Shown here in pieces: positions 30,272-40,624 of a stretch of DNA of 64,000 nt. The notes beneath the pieces were generated by a model. It saw nothing but the letters and a program-made list of their open reading frames with translations, was not told the DNA's origin and did not search any database. Origin of the DNA: Serratia marcescens subsp. marcescens ATCC 13880. GTDB lineage: Bacteria > Pseudomonadota > Gammaproteobacteria > Enterobacterales > Enterobacteriaceae. Numbering within the stretch: the first letter of the stretch is position 1; each line of letters starts with the position of its first letter. The stretch is from NCBI RefSeq assembly GCF_017299535.1, contig NZ_CP071238.1, forward strand, positions 2,232,001 through 2,296,000. Direction: 5' to 3'. Position numbers and translations under genes: made by a program.

Positions 30272-31093
30272 TCAGAACATGCGGCGGCTCATGCCAAGGA
30301 TGTCGAGGATTTTGGTGGAGATCTCTTCGACCGAATAGTTGGTGGTATTGAGGTAGCGGATCTGATTTTTGCGGAACAGCGCCTCAACCTCGGCGAGCTC
30401 CATGCGGCACTGGCGCAGTGAGGCGTAACGGCTGTTTTCGCGCCGTTCTTCGCGGATCGCCGCCAGGCGTTCCGGATCGATGGTCAGGCCGAATAATTTA
30501 TGCTGAAACGGTTTCAGCGAGGCCGGCAGGTGCAAATTGTCCATATCATCGGCGATAAACGGATAGTTGGCGGCGCGGATGCCGAACTGCATCGCCAGAT
30601 AAAGGCTGGTGGGGGTTTTGCCGCAGCGCGACACGCCGAGCAGGATCACCTGCGCCTGATCGAGATTGCGCAGCGAAATGCCGTCGTCATGCGCCAGGGT
30701 ATAGTCGATGGCGGCAATGCGCGCGTCGTACTTGCCGAGGTTGCTGGCGGTCAGACCGTGTGTGCGGTTCGGCACCGGCGTTGGCTCCACGTCCAGCTCA
30801 CCCTGCAGCGGGCCGACCAGCGCCTGCACGATATCCTGACAGAAGCCTTGGCTTTGCACGATCACATCGCGCACTTCCGGCGAGATGATGGAGTAAAACA
30901 CCAGCGGCCGCACACCGGTTTCATTATAGATATCATCGATTTGTTGGCGAACTGCGCGTGCGCGCGCCTCGGTTTCGACAAACGGCAAGGTGTAAGTGGT
31001 CGCCGTGACCGGGAACTGCGACAGCACCGCGTGCCCCAGCACTTCGGCGGTGATCGCCGTACCATCCGAAATATAAAAAACGCTTCTTTCCAC
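30272..31093 (-). CDS. ppsR: PEP synthase regulatory protein (kinase/pyrophosphorylase)
   Basis: 273 residues from GTG at 31093, with AAGGAG about 7 bases upstream on the minus strand; the open frame extends to 31339, but the family begins at [18 protein letters not shown]. PpsR inactivates PEP synthase by ADP-dependent threonine phosphorylation and reactivates it by phosphorolysis. The P-loop-like [17 protein letters not shown] and [11 protein letters not shown] regions are intact. It is divergent from its target ppsA, the standard arrangement. An alternative ATG at 31132 ([12 protein letters not shown]) cannot be excluded. Confidence 0.93.
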   Translation of the reverse strand: MERSVFYISDGTAITAEVLGHAVLSQFPVTATTYTLPFVETEARARAVRQQIDDIYNETGVRPLVFYSIISPEVRDVIVQSQGFCQDIVQALVGPLQGELDVEPTPVPNRTHGLTASNLGKYDARIAAIDYTLAHDDGISLRNLDQAQVILLGVSRCGKTPTSLYLAMQFGIRAANYPFIADDMDNLHLPASLKPFQHKLFGLTIDPERLAAIREERRENSRYASLRQCRMELAEVEALFRKNQIRYLNTTNYSVEEISTKILDILGMSRRMF

Positions 31094-31395
31094 CCGAGGC
31101 TCCTTACCTGAAAACGGTGTTCCTGCTGTCATCACTGCCAATATCATGAGCCGCAGACGATCCGCGGGTAAAGGGGCGAGGGAAAAAATTGTGACGGCGG
31201 GGCGGTAAAGCGTCTGCGGCGGCGCGCGAAAAAAAGCGCGCGTTGGCGGCGATAGAAATCGCGGCGCAGCGCCGCTTTTCGAGCCGAAACGTAAATTTGC
31301 CGCTATTTTCACCAAAAACGATAGCGTTTGCGTGGTCATTAAAACAGAATTTTAAAAAGAGCGTAATTTGTTGAGAACTAAGCTTTTCGTGCGAT

Positions 31396-31410
31396 TGGGA
31401 ACGGTTCCCA
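31396..31410. promoter_or_regulatory. Perfect palindrome in the ppsR/ppsA region
   Basis: TGGGAAC-G-GTTCCCA, 15 bp with perfect dyad symmetry about a single central base. The binding protein is unknown; it is about 180 bases before ppsA and 300 before ppsR. Confidence 0.5.
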
Positions 31411-31461
31411 GGCAAATCAGCCGGTTAGGACATTCTCTTAAAAACCACTTTCTTCAGTGGG

Positions 31462-31475
31462 TTGATCGATTCACC
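31462..31475 (-). promoter_or_regulatory. Cra (FruR) box upstream of ppsA
   Basis: The minus strand reads GGTGAATCGATCAA, matching all 14 positions of the consensus RSTGAAWCSNTHHW. It is about 115-130 bases upstream of the ppsA ATG. Cra activates ppsA in E. coli. Confidence 0.72.
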
Positions 31476-31590
31476 TTTCCATTTTCCCCGGATCAGTGTG
31501 CTAGTCTGATTCGGCTCCGTGTTAGCGGCGCCGTAAAGCAAGCGAATTAAATCCGTCTTTACCCTACTGATAGCAATAAGGATTGTCTCG

Positions 31591-33969
<2,379 letters not shown>

Positions 33970-33998
33970 TGTCTCGGCCTCGCTGAGGCATTAACGTC

Positions 33999-34028
33999 AG
34001 GCCGCAGTTAACGCTGCGGCCTTTTTAT
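33999..34028 (+). terminator. Intrinsic terminator after ppsA
   Basis: AGGCCGCAG TTAACG CTGCGGCCT, 9-bp stem followed by TTTTATTT. Confidence 0.93.
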
Positions 34029-34080
34029 TTCTGAATGTAAATAACGGCGCGTAAAATAATCAATTCGACGAAAAAAGAAT

Positions 34081-34190
34081 AAAAAAAAGCCCACCGTAGG
34101 AGATGGGCAAAGACTACACACAGCAATTCACATGTATGGCATTACATTGTTCAGAAAGGTTGCTTTAAAATCAGTGATTTGAAGCAATAG
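34081..34190 (-). ncRNA. rprA: RprA small regulatory RNA
   Basis: On the minus strand the 3' half is nearly identical to E. coli RprA: GAATTGCTGTGTGTAGTC, then TTTGCCCATCTCC, a terminator stem GCCCA/TGGGC and eight Ts (34081-34088). The 5' part folds as a stem-loop (TTGCTT/AAGCAA with inner AAATCA/TGATTT), as in E. coli, although its sequence has diverged. A -10-like TATTAT lies at 34202-34197, putting the start near 34188-34190 and the length near 108 nt. RprA is Hfq-dependent and activates rpoS translation. It sits between ppsA and ydiK, the same place as in E. coli. The 5' end is inferred. Confidence 0.88.
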
Positions 34191-34228
34191 ATGGCCATAA
34201 TACTAGATTTTTGAACGCGACTAGTCAT

Positions 34229-34242
34229 TAAGAATCATCCTA
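34229..34242. promoter_or_regulatory. RcsB box upstream of rprA
   Basis: TAAGAATCATCCTA, differing at two central positions from the Rcs box core TAAGAATATTCCTA. It lies about 40-52 bases upstream of the inferred rprA start, the position expected for RcsB activation in envelope stress. Confidence 0.75.
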
Positions 34243-34446
34243 ATCGATAGCGGCATCACATTTTATTTGCGGTAGTTATCTCTTTTTTCCGTTTGCAACA
34301 AACAGGGATTTACATTGCACCTTTCATTCGCCGTACTGAAATCAATATAGGGCGGCATTATATTGGGCGGAGATATTACTCGAATGAGGTAGGAATAATG
34401 ACGGGCGTGAAAAGTTCCGCCCGACGATGCGGGCGGAAGGGGGGAA

Positions 34447-35547
34447 TTAGCGTTTTTCCAGATCTTCGATGACTTGCTCCGGTGCGGAGGTCGGCTCCGG
34501 CGCTTCATCCATCCAGGCGGTCAGCAGGCGATAAGATACCGCCAACACCACCGGGCCGATGAACAGGCCAATCATGCCGAAGGCCAGCAAACCGCCGATA
34601 ACGCCGGACAGGATCAGCAGCAGCGGCAGGTCTGCGCCCATGCGGATCAGCACCGGGCGCAGCACGTTATCCAGCGTGGCCACCACGCAGCTCCAGACCA
34701 GCAGCACGGTGCCCCAGGTGGTGTCGCCGTGCCAGTACAGCCAGATGATGGCCGGCACCAGCACCAACAGCGGCCCCAATTGCGCCACGCAGCAGATAAA
34801 GATCAGCATCGTCAGCAGAGTGGCGGCAGGAATGCCGCTTATCGCCAGACCGATGCCGCCCAGCACCGACTGCACCAACGCCGTCACCACCACGCCCAGC
34901 GCGACGGCGCGGATCGCCTGGCCGCCCAGCAGCACCGCCGCATCGCCGCGTTTGGAACCGAGGCGCACCGCAAAGTGACGGATACCCAGCGCCACCTGCT
35001 CGCCGCGCGCATACAACAAGGCGCTGAACAGCAGCATCAGCGCGCAGTGCAGCAGCAGACGACCGATATGCGCCGCCTGCGCCACGAACCAGGTGGCGGT
35101 TTGGCCGAAGTACGGCTGCACCTTCGCCAGCAGCGCAGCGCCGCCGGCGTTAACCAATGTGTGGTAGCTGGTATAGAGCCTGTCGCCGATCATCGGCACG
35201 GACTGCAGCCAGGCGAGATCGGGAATGTGCAGCTTGCCGGGCGAACTGGCCCAGGCGATCAGCGGCGCGCTGTTATCCACCACGCTGCTGATCAGCAGGG
35301 AAATAGGCAGAATGAACAGCAGGATCAGCAGCAGGGTCATGACCAACACCGCCATCGAGCGGCGGCCCCACAGCAGCTTTTGCAGTTTGAGCAGCAACGG
35401 CCAGGTGGCGATCACCACCATGCCCGCCCAGGCGAAGCCGAGAATAAACGGTTGGATCACCCAAAAACAGGCAACGATCATGATGGCGATAAACAGCACG
35501 CCGAAAATAATTCGCGGTAAGTCGTAACGCGATTGCGGGAGTGGCAT
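34447..35547 (-). CDS. ydiK: AI-2E family transporter YdiK
   Basis: 366 residues with about eight hydrophobic helices of the AI-2E/PerM permease family: an N-terminal helix pair (GVLFIAIMIVACFWVIQPFILGFAW) and a C-terminal cluster containing LLLILSGVIGGLLAFGMIGLFIGPVVLAV. The role is unproven; family members include the AI-2 exporter TqsA and Na+/H+ antiporters. It lies between rprA and ydiJ as in E. coli, divergent from ydiJ. The gene begins MPLPQSRYDLPRIIFG. The region between it and rprA has no other gene. Confidence 0.92.
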   Translation of the reverse strand: MPLPQSRYDLPRIIFGVLFIAIMIVACFWVIQPFILGFAWAGMVVIATWPLLLKLQKLLWGRRSMAVLVMTLLLILLFILPISLLISSVVDNSAPLIAWASSPGKLHIPDLAWLQSVPMIGDRLYTSYHTLVNAGGAALLAKVQPYFGQTATWFVAQAAHIGRLLLHCALMLLFSALLYARGEQVALGIRHFAVRLGSKRGDAAVLLGGQAIRAVALGVVVTALVQSVLGGIGLAISGIPAATLLTMLIFICCVAQLGPLLVLVPAIIWLYWHGDTTWGTVLLVWSCVVATLDNVLRPVLIRMGADLPLLLILSGVIGGLLAFGMIGLFIGPVVLAVSYRLLTAWMDEAPEPTSAPEQVIEDLEKR

Positions 35548-35792
35548 CAGTGGGTTCTCATCCTGGTCAATTAAATCCCTGGCACCGGCGAATCGGGGTG
35601 CCTGTCAGTCGGTTTATCACCGTCGGGCGGCCGCCTGTGGCGCCGCTCGCAGGGCGGTAATAATGTGAATGCCTTCACTAAACGAGTATGTTAGTTTTTA
35701 GTGTCACTAAAAAATAGGGTGGGTCTGAATTAAAGGCCCGATTCAGCGTACATCAGCGCATAAAAAATAGACGGACAGGGTCAAAAAAGCGA
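35548..35792. other. ydiK/ydiJ divergent intergenic region
   Basis: 245 bp between divergent genes, with an AT-rich centre (about 35680-35730) that includes TTAGTTTTTAGTGTCACTAA, a loose inverted repeat. Presumably the two promoters; no gene seen. Confidence 0.4.
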
Positions 35793-38700
35793 ATGATCCC
35801 ACAGATTTCTCAGGCGCCCGGCCTCGTTCAACGGGTGCTCGACTTTTTGGAAGCACTGAAGCAAAACGGATTCAACGGCGATACCGCCACCAGCTATGCC
35901 GACCGGCTGACGATGGCCACCGACAACAGTATCTATCAGCTGCTGCCCGATGCGGTGGTGTTCCCCCGTTCCACTGCCGATGTGGCGCTGATCGCCCGTC
36001 TGGCCGGAGAAGAGCGCTTCAATACGCTGACCTTCAGCCCGCGCGGCGGCGGCACCGGCACCAACGGCCAGTCGCTCAATACCGGCATCGTGGTCGATAT
36101 GTCGCGCCACATGAACCGCATTCTGGAGATCAACGTCGAACAAGGCTGGGTGAAAGTCGAAGCCGGCGTGATCAAGGATCAGCTGAATCAATACCTGCGG
36201 CCGTTCGGCTACTTCTTCTCGCCGGAACTGTCCACCAGCAACCGCGCCACGCTGGGGGGCATGATCAACACCGATGCTTCCGGCCAGGGCTCGCTGGTGT
36301 ACGGCAAAACCTCCGATCACGTGTTGGGCCTGCGGGCGGTGCTGCTGGGCGGCGAGATGATCGATACCCGCGCCATGCCGACAGCGCTGGCGGAAACGAT
36401 TGCTCAGGAAGAGACCGCCGAAGGGCGCATCTACCGCACGGTGCTCAACCGCTGCCGCGAGCAGCGCGCGCTGATCCTGGAGAAATTCCCCAAGCTAAAC
36501 CGCTTCCTCACCGGTTACGATCTGCGCCACGTACTGAGCGACGATCTGCAAACCTTCGATTTGACGCGTATTCTGACCGGCGCCGAGGGCACGCTGGCGT
36601 TTATCACCGAGGCGCGGCTGGACATCACGCCGCTGCCGAAAGTGCGCCGTCTGGTCAACGTGAAGTACGACTCCTTTGACTCTGCGCTGCGCAATGCGCC
36701 CTTTATGGTCGAGGCCAAGGCGCTGTCGGTGGAAACCATCGATTCCAAGGTGCTGAACCTGGCGCGTGAAGACATTGTTTGGCACTCGGTGAACGAACTG
36801 ATCGCCGACGTGCCGGATAAAGAGATGCTCGGGCTGAACATCGTCGAGTTCGCCGGCGACGATCGGGCGCTGATCGACGGCCAGATGGAAGCCCTGTGCC
36901 AACGGCTGGACGAATTGATCGCGCAGCGGCAGGGCGGCGTGATCGGCTACCAGATCTGCGGCGATCTGGCTGGCATCGAGCGCATTTACAACATGCGCAA
37001 GAAGGCGGTCGGGCTGCTGGGCAACGCCAAAGGGCGCGCCAAGCCGATTCCGTTCGCCGAGGACACCTGCGTGCCGCCGCAACATCTGGCGGACTATATC
37101 GTCGAATTTCGGCAACTGCTCGATGACCACAATCTGAGCTATGGCATGTTTGGCCACGTCGACGCCGGGGTGCTGCACGTGCGCCCGGCGCTTGACATGT
37201 GCGACCCGCAGCAGGAAGTGCTGATGAAGCAGATCTCCGATCGGGTGGTGGCGCTGACCGCCAAATACGGCGGCCTGCTGTGGGGAGAGCACGGCAAGGG
37301 ATTCCGCGCGGAATACAGCCCTGAATTCTTCGGGGAAACGCTGTATGAAGAGCTGCGCCGCATCAAGGCGGCATTCGATCCGGATAATCGCCTGAACCCA
37401 GGCAAGATCTGTTCGCCGCTGGCGGTCGATGCGCCGATGATGCAGGTGGACGCGGTCAAACGCGGCACCTTCGATCGCCAGATCCCGGTCGAGGTGCGCA
37501 CCTCGTTCCGCGGCGCACTGGAGTGTAACGGCAACGGCCTGTGCTTCAACTTCGACGTGCGTAGCCCGATGTGCCCATCGATGAAGATCAGCAGCAACCG
37601 CATTCATTCGCCAAAAGGGCGGGCGACGCTGGTGCGCGAGTGGCTGCGTCTGTTGGCCGAGCAGGGCGTCGATCCGTTGGCGCTGGAGAAACAGCTGCCG
37701 CAGCAGCGCCTCAGCTTGCGTGGCCTGATCGAGAAAACCCGCAACAGCTGGCATGCCGGCAAGGGCGAGTATGACTTCTCACACGAAGTGAAAGAGGCGA
37801 TGTCCGGCTGTCTGGCCTGTAAGGCCTGTTCCACCCAGTGCCCCATCAAGATTGACGTGCCGGGGTTCCGTTCGCGCTTCCTGCAGCTTTACCATACCCG
37901 CTACCTGCGCCCGGTGAGTGACTACATGGTCGCCGGCGTGGAGAGCTATACCCCATTGATGGCCCGCGCGCCGAAGGTGTTCAACTTCTTCTTCCGCCAG
38001 CCGTGGCTGCGAGAGATGAGCCGCAACGCCATCGGCATGGTCGATCTGCCGCTGTTGTCCAGCCCGACGCTGCGTCAGCAGCTGTCCGGCCACCGCGCGA
38101 CCACGCTGACGCTGGAGCAGCTGGAAGGGCTGAGCGCCGAGCAGCGCGCAGAACACGTGTTGATCGTCCAGGATCCGTTCACCAGCTATTACGACGCCAA
38201 AGTGGTGGCGGACTTTGTCCGGCTGGTGGAGAAGCTCGGCTATAAACCGGTGCTGCTGCCGTTCTCGCCGAACGGCAAGGCGCAACATGTGAAAGGTTTC
38301 CTGACGCGGTTCGCCCGCACCGCGCGCAAAACCGCCGATTTCCTCAACCGCGTGGCGCAGCTTGGCATGCCGCTGGTGGGCGTCGATCCGGCGCTGGTGC
38401 TGTGTTACCGCGACGAATACCGCGAGATCCTCGGCGCCGAGCGCGGCGATTTCCAGGTGCAGCTGGTGCATGAATGGCTGCAGCAGCGGATCGCGGATCG
38501 CGCCGAACAGCCGGCGACCGGCGAGCCGTGGTATCTGTTCGGCCACTGTACCGAAACCACCGCGCTGCCGGCCAGCGGCCAACAGTGGGCGGCGATCTTC
38601 GCCCGCTTCGGCGCCAAACTGGAGAACGTCAGCGTCGGCTGCTGCGGCATGGCGGGCACTTACGGCCATGAAGCCAAGAACCTGCAAAACTCGCTCGGCA

Positions 38701-38849
38701 TTTATGAGCTATCATGGCATCCGACGCTACAGCGTTTGCCGCGGCAGCGCTGCCTGGCGACCGGCTATTCCTGCCGCAGCCAGGTGAAACGCATCGAGGG
38801 CAATGGCGTGCGCCACCCATTACAGGCACTTCTGGAGATGATTGAGTGA
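35793..38849 (+). CDS. ydiJ: FAD-linked D-2-hydroxyacid dehydrogenase YdiJ
   Basis: 1018 residues, identical in length to E. coli YdiJ, which oxidises D-2-hydroxyglutarate. The N-terminal FAD-binding-4 (PCMH) domain (about 40-270) contains FSPRGGGTGTNGQSLN and TLGGMINTDASGQGS. The FAD-oxidase C domain follows (GMFGHVDAGVLHVRP, ILTGAEGTLAFITEA). Next comes a ferredoxin-like segment SGCLACKACSTQCPIKIDVP with the CxxCxxCxxxCP cluster ligands, and a C-terminal cysteine-rich domain with GCCGMAGTYGHE. It ends with a TGA overlapping the GTG of menI by 4 bases. Confidence 0.95.
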   Translation: MIPQISQAPGLVQRVLDFLEALKQNGFNGDTATSYADRLTMATDNSIYQLLPDAVVFPRSTADVALIARLAGEERFNTLTFSPRGGGTGTNGQSLNTGIVVDMSRHMNRILEINVEQGWVKVEAGVIKDQLNQYLRPFGYFFSPELSTSNRATLGGMINTDASGQGSLVYGKTSDHVLGLRAVLLGGEMIDTRAMPTALAETIAQEETAEGRIYRTVLNRCREQRALILEKFPKLNRFLTGYDLRHVLSDDLQTFDLTRILTGAEGTLAFITEARLDITPLPKVRRLVNVKYDSFDSALRNAPFMVEAKALSVETIDSKVLNLAREDIVWHSVNELIADVPDKEMLGLNIVEFAGDDRALIDGQMEALCQRLDELIAQRQGGVIGYQICGDLAGIERIYNMRKKAVGLLGNAKGRAKPIPFAEDTCVPPQHLADYIVEFRQLLDDHNLSYGMFGHVDAGVLHVRPALDMCDPQQEVLMKQISDRVVALTAKYGGLLWGEHGKGFRAEYSPEFFGETLYEELRRIKAAFDPDNRLNPGKICSPLAVDAPMMQVDAVKRGTFDRQIPVEVRTSFRGALECNGNGLCFNFDVRSPMCPSMKISSNRIHSPKGRATLVREWLRLLAEQGVDPLALEKQLPQQRLSLRGLIEKTRNSWHAGKGEYDFSHEVKEAMSGCLACKACSTQCPIKIDVPGFRSRFLQLYHTRYLRPVSDYMVAGVESYTPLMARAPKVFNFFFRQPWLREMSRNAIGMVDLPLLSSPTLRQQLSGHRATTLTLEQLEGLSAEQRAEHVLIVQDPFTSYYDAKVVADFVRLVEKLGYKPVLLPFSPNGKAQHVKGFLTRFARTARKTADFLNRVAQLGMPLVGVDPALVLCYRDEYREILGAERGDFQVQLVHEWLQQRIADRAEQPATGEPWYLFGHCTETTALPASGQQWAAIFARFGAKLENVSVGCCGMAGTYGHEAKNLQNSLGIYELSWHPTLQRLPRQRCLATGYSCRSQVKRIEGNGVRHPLQALLEMIE

Positions 38850-39262
38850 AATTGTGGAAACGTGAAACGTCGCTGGAGCAGCTGAACCGCGCCGGTGACG
38901 GCTGCATGGTCAGCCATGTGGGCATCGAGTTTACCCAGCTGGGCGAGGATTTCCTCGAGGCCACCATGCCGGTCGATGGCCGCACCCGGCAGCCGTTCGG
39001 GCTGTTGCACGGCGGGGCGTCGGTGGTGCTGGCGGAATCGATGGGATCGATGGCCGGTTACCTGTGCAGTGAGGGCGAGCAGAAAGTGGTGGGGCTGGAG
39101 ATCAACGCCAACCACCTGCGCGCGGTGTTCGATGGCCAGGTGCGCGGGGTGTGCCGCGCGCTGCACGTTGGCCGCCGTCATCAGGTATGGCAAATCGAGA
39201 TCTTCGACGCGCGCGATCGGCTGTGCTGCACTTCGCGTCTGACCACGGCGGTCATCGACTGA
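38846..39262 (+). CDS. menI: 1,4-dihydroxy-2-naphthoyl-CoA hydrolase (hotdog thioesterase)
   Basis: 138 residues from a GTG at 38846 that overlaps the ydiJ stop (GTGA), implying translational coupling. A 4HBT hotdog-fold thioesterase: GLLHGGASVVLAESMGSMAGY contains the HGGAS motif and the catalytic Glu of E. coli YdiI/MenI. It releases CoA from 1,4-dihydroxy-2-naphthoyl-CoA in menaquinone synthesis. E. coli ydiI follows ydiJ in the same way. The family also hydrolyses other acyl-CoAs, so the in vivo role is assigned by orthology. Confidence 0.93.
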   Translation: MKLWKRETSLEQLNRAGDGCMVSHVGIEFTQLGEDFLEATMPVDGRTRQPFGLLHGGASVVLAESMGSMAGYLCSEGEQKVVGLEINANHLRAVFDGQVRGVCRALHVGRRHQVWQIEIFDARDRLCCTSRLTTAVID

Positions 39263-39307
39263 TCCCCGCCGGTTTCCGCAGGCGCTCGGCCTGCGGAGCC
39301 TTTCGCT

Positions 39308-39712
39308 TTACAGCTGAAACGGCACGCGTTTGACGAAGTCCTTCTGAAACGCGTTCGCCTTCTCCCAGGTGCCTTCCATTGCGTATTTTTGGCAGATCAG
39401 CGTCAGCGTATGGCGCGCGAAGTGGTAACTTTGCACCCGAAACAGCTGGCAACGCTGCGGATTGTTGATCTCGACGATCAGCCGGTTGTGCAGCTTGCTG
39501 AGCGCGTGCAGGTAGCTGTCGTCGTCGCCGTTCTCCAGACACAGATTGGCCATGGTAAGGCTGACGCTGTTGTACCGCTTCAGGTGGTCGATATTGCATT
39601 CCGGGCGCCGTAGCGCCGCTTCGGCCATGTAAAAGTCCACCGTGGCGTCGCGCACGCTGAATTTGTAGTCATCAATCTTGCCCAGCAACCATGCGTTGAT
39701 CGAAAGAGTCAT
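39308..39712 (-). CDS. Conserved-looking hypothetical protein behind a Fur box
   Basis: 134 residues from ATG at 39712 (a TTG at 39727 would add five). I do not recognise the family. It has no signal peptide or membrane segment, appears mainly helical, and contains three Cys and several His. The frame has coding-like codon choice on its own strand and no stronger frame overlaps it. It is convergent with menI and divergent from the suf operon. A strong Fur-box match lies 23-41 bases upstream of the ATG, so expression probably rises under iron limitation. No gene I can recall occupies this position in E. coli between menI and sufA. A clear Shine-Dalgarno is lacking, so the start is uncertain. 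Possible roles in iron or Fe-S homeostasis are only suggested by context. Confidence 0.72.
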   Translation of the reverse strand: MTLSINAWLLGKIDDYKFSVRDATVDFYMAEAALRRPECNIDHLKRYNSVSLTMANLCLENGDDDSYLHALSKLHNRLIVEINNPQRCQLFRVQSYHFARHTLTLICQKYAMEGTWEKANAFQKDFVKRVPFQL

Positions 39713-39734
39713 TGGCTTCGCGCTCAAATTACAA

Positions 39735-39753
39735 TTGAATGATAATCATTATC
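39735..39753. promoter_or_regulatory. Fur box upstream of the 39308-39712 gene
   Basis: TTGAATGATAATCATTATC matches the 19-bp Fur consensus at 16 positions, including an uninterrupted GATAATCATTATC. It sits just upstream of the minus-strand unknown gene. Confidence 0.85.
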
Positions 39754-40238
39754 ATATAAACTGCCGCGTTGCCGATCAATCCCCGGCGTGGCGTTTTTTC
39801 ATCGCGTGAGGTGTAAAAGGCTACCGACGACCCAACTTGAGCCTGAGCGACTAAACTTTAACCTGAGGGCGCGCGCTTGCACTGCGCCACGAAATGCCGA
39901 TAAACGCACATTTACGACAGACAGAATGCAGAAATAGGTATTTTCTATGAATGTTTAGATCGGCAATGCACCGCGGCGCTGTAACGCTGACGGGCCACCG
40001 GGGAGTGCGGTACGGTGATGCAGGATAAAGAACAAATTCATAGGGATAGCATGCACACCTTGCCGCCGGACGCCGCAAGCCGCCACGGATGTCCCGCTGG
40101 CTTGCCGCACGCCGCAGCGAAAAACCGCGCTCGCGGCGGATACCCCCGCAAAACAAACGGTTGAAGTGATAATCGTTATCACTAACATATAAGCAACCCA
40201 GATTGGCTGTGGCCAAACACGAGTGTGAGGTAGACCCT
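39754..40238. other. Intergenic region between two Fur boxes, upstream of suf
   Basis: 485 bp. It ends with the suf Fur box. The middle (about 40060-40130) is GC-rich with an inverted repeat GCAAGCC/GGCTTGC (40075-40081 and 40099-40105). A minus-strand frame (39955-40188) begins inside the Fur box and is not credible. An OxyR, IscR or IHF site would be expected for suf but was not located by eye. Confidence 0.5.
40166..40182. promoter_or_regulatory. Fur box of the suf operon
   Basis: GTGATAATCGTTATCAC, a near-perfect palindrome matching the Fur core, 56 bases upstream of the sufA ATG. Fur repression of suf is established in E. coli. Confidence 0.85.
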
Positions 40239-40610
40239 ATGCAAACGGAAAATGTCGGCACTTTTTCTCTGGATGAAAATGTCTGGCAAGGCATTTCGCT
40301 CAGCGACAGCGCCGTACGACAAATAACCAAACTGATGCAGCAGGATCCGCAGGTGAAAGGGCTGCAGCTAGGGGTGAAACAATCCGGCTGCGCCGGCTTT
40401 GCCTATGTGCTGGATCTGACCCGCGAACCCGCCGATGACGATCTGCTGTTTGAGCGCGACGGCGCCAAACTCTACGTGCCGCTGAAGGCCATGCCGTTCA
40501 TCGATGGCACCACGGTAGATTACGTCCGCGAAGGGCTGAATCAGATATTCAAATTCAACAACCCTAAAGCTCAGCATGCCTGCGGGTGCGGCGAGAGCTT
40601 TGGCGTTTGA
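40239..40610 (+). CDS. sufA: Fe-S cluster assembly A-type carrier SufA
   Basis: 123 residues from ATG at 40239 (GAGG eight bases upstream); the frame extends 12 codons further without RBS. An A-type scaffold/carrier: the three conserved cysteines appear as SGCAGFAY and the C-terminal CGCGESF. It accepts Fe-S clusters from SufBCD and passes them to target apoproteins. First gene of sufABCDSE, used under iron limitation and oxidative stress. Fur box upstream; sufB begins 14 bases after its stop. Confidence 0.96.
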   Translation: MQTENVGTFSLDENVWQGISLSDSAVRQITKLMQQDPQVKGLQLGVKQSGCAGFAYVLDLTREPADDDLLFERDGAKLYVPLKAMPFIDGTTVDYVREGLNQIFKFNNPKAQHACGCGESFGV

Positions 40611-40624
40611 GCGATGCAATCAAC

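Larger units (their letters stand above)
31094..31590. promoter_or_regulatory. ppsR/ppsA divergent promoter region
   Basis: 497 bp between divergent genes. It holds a Cra-box match (31462-31475), a perfect 15-bp palindrome (31396-31410) and presumably both promoters. No convincing additional gene; the ppsR frame remains open to 31339 by codon bias. Confidence 0.6.

Noticed and set aside
39955..40188. 77-codon minus-strand frame with signal-like N-terminus upstream of sufA
   Set aside because: Its start codon lies immediately beside the suf Fur box, there is no RBS, and the rest of the sequence has no coding character.
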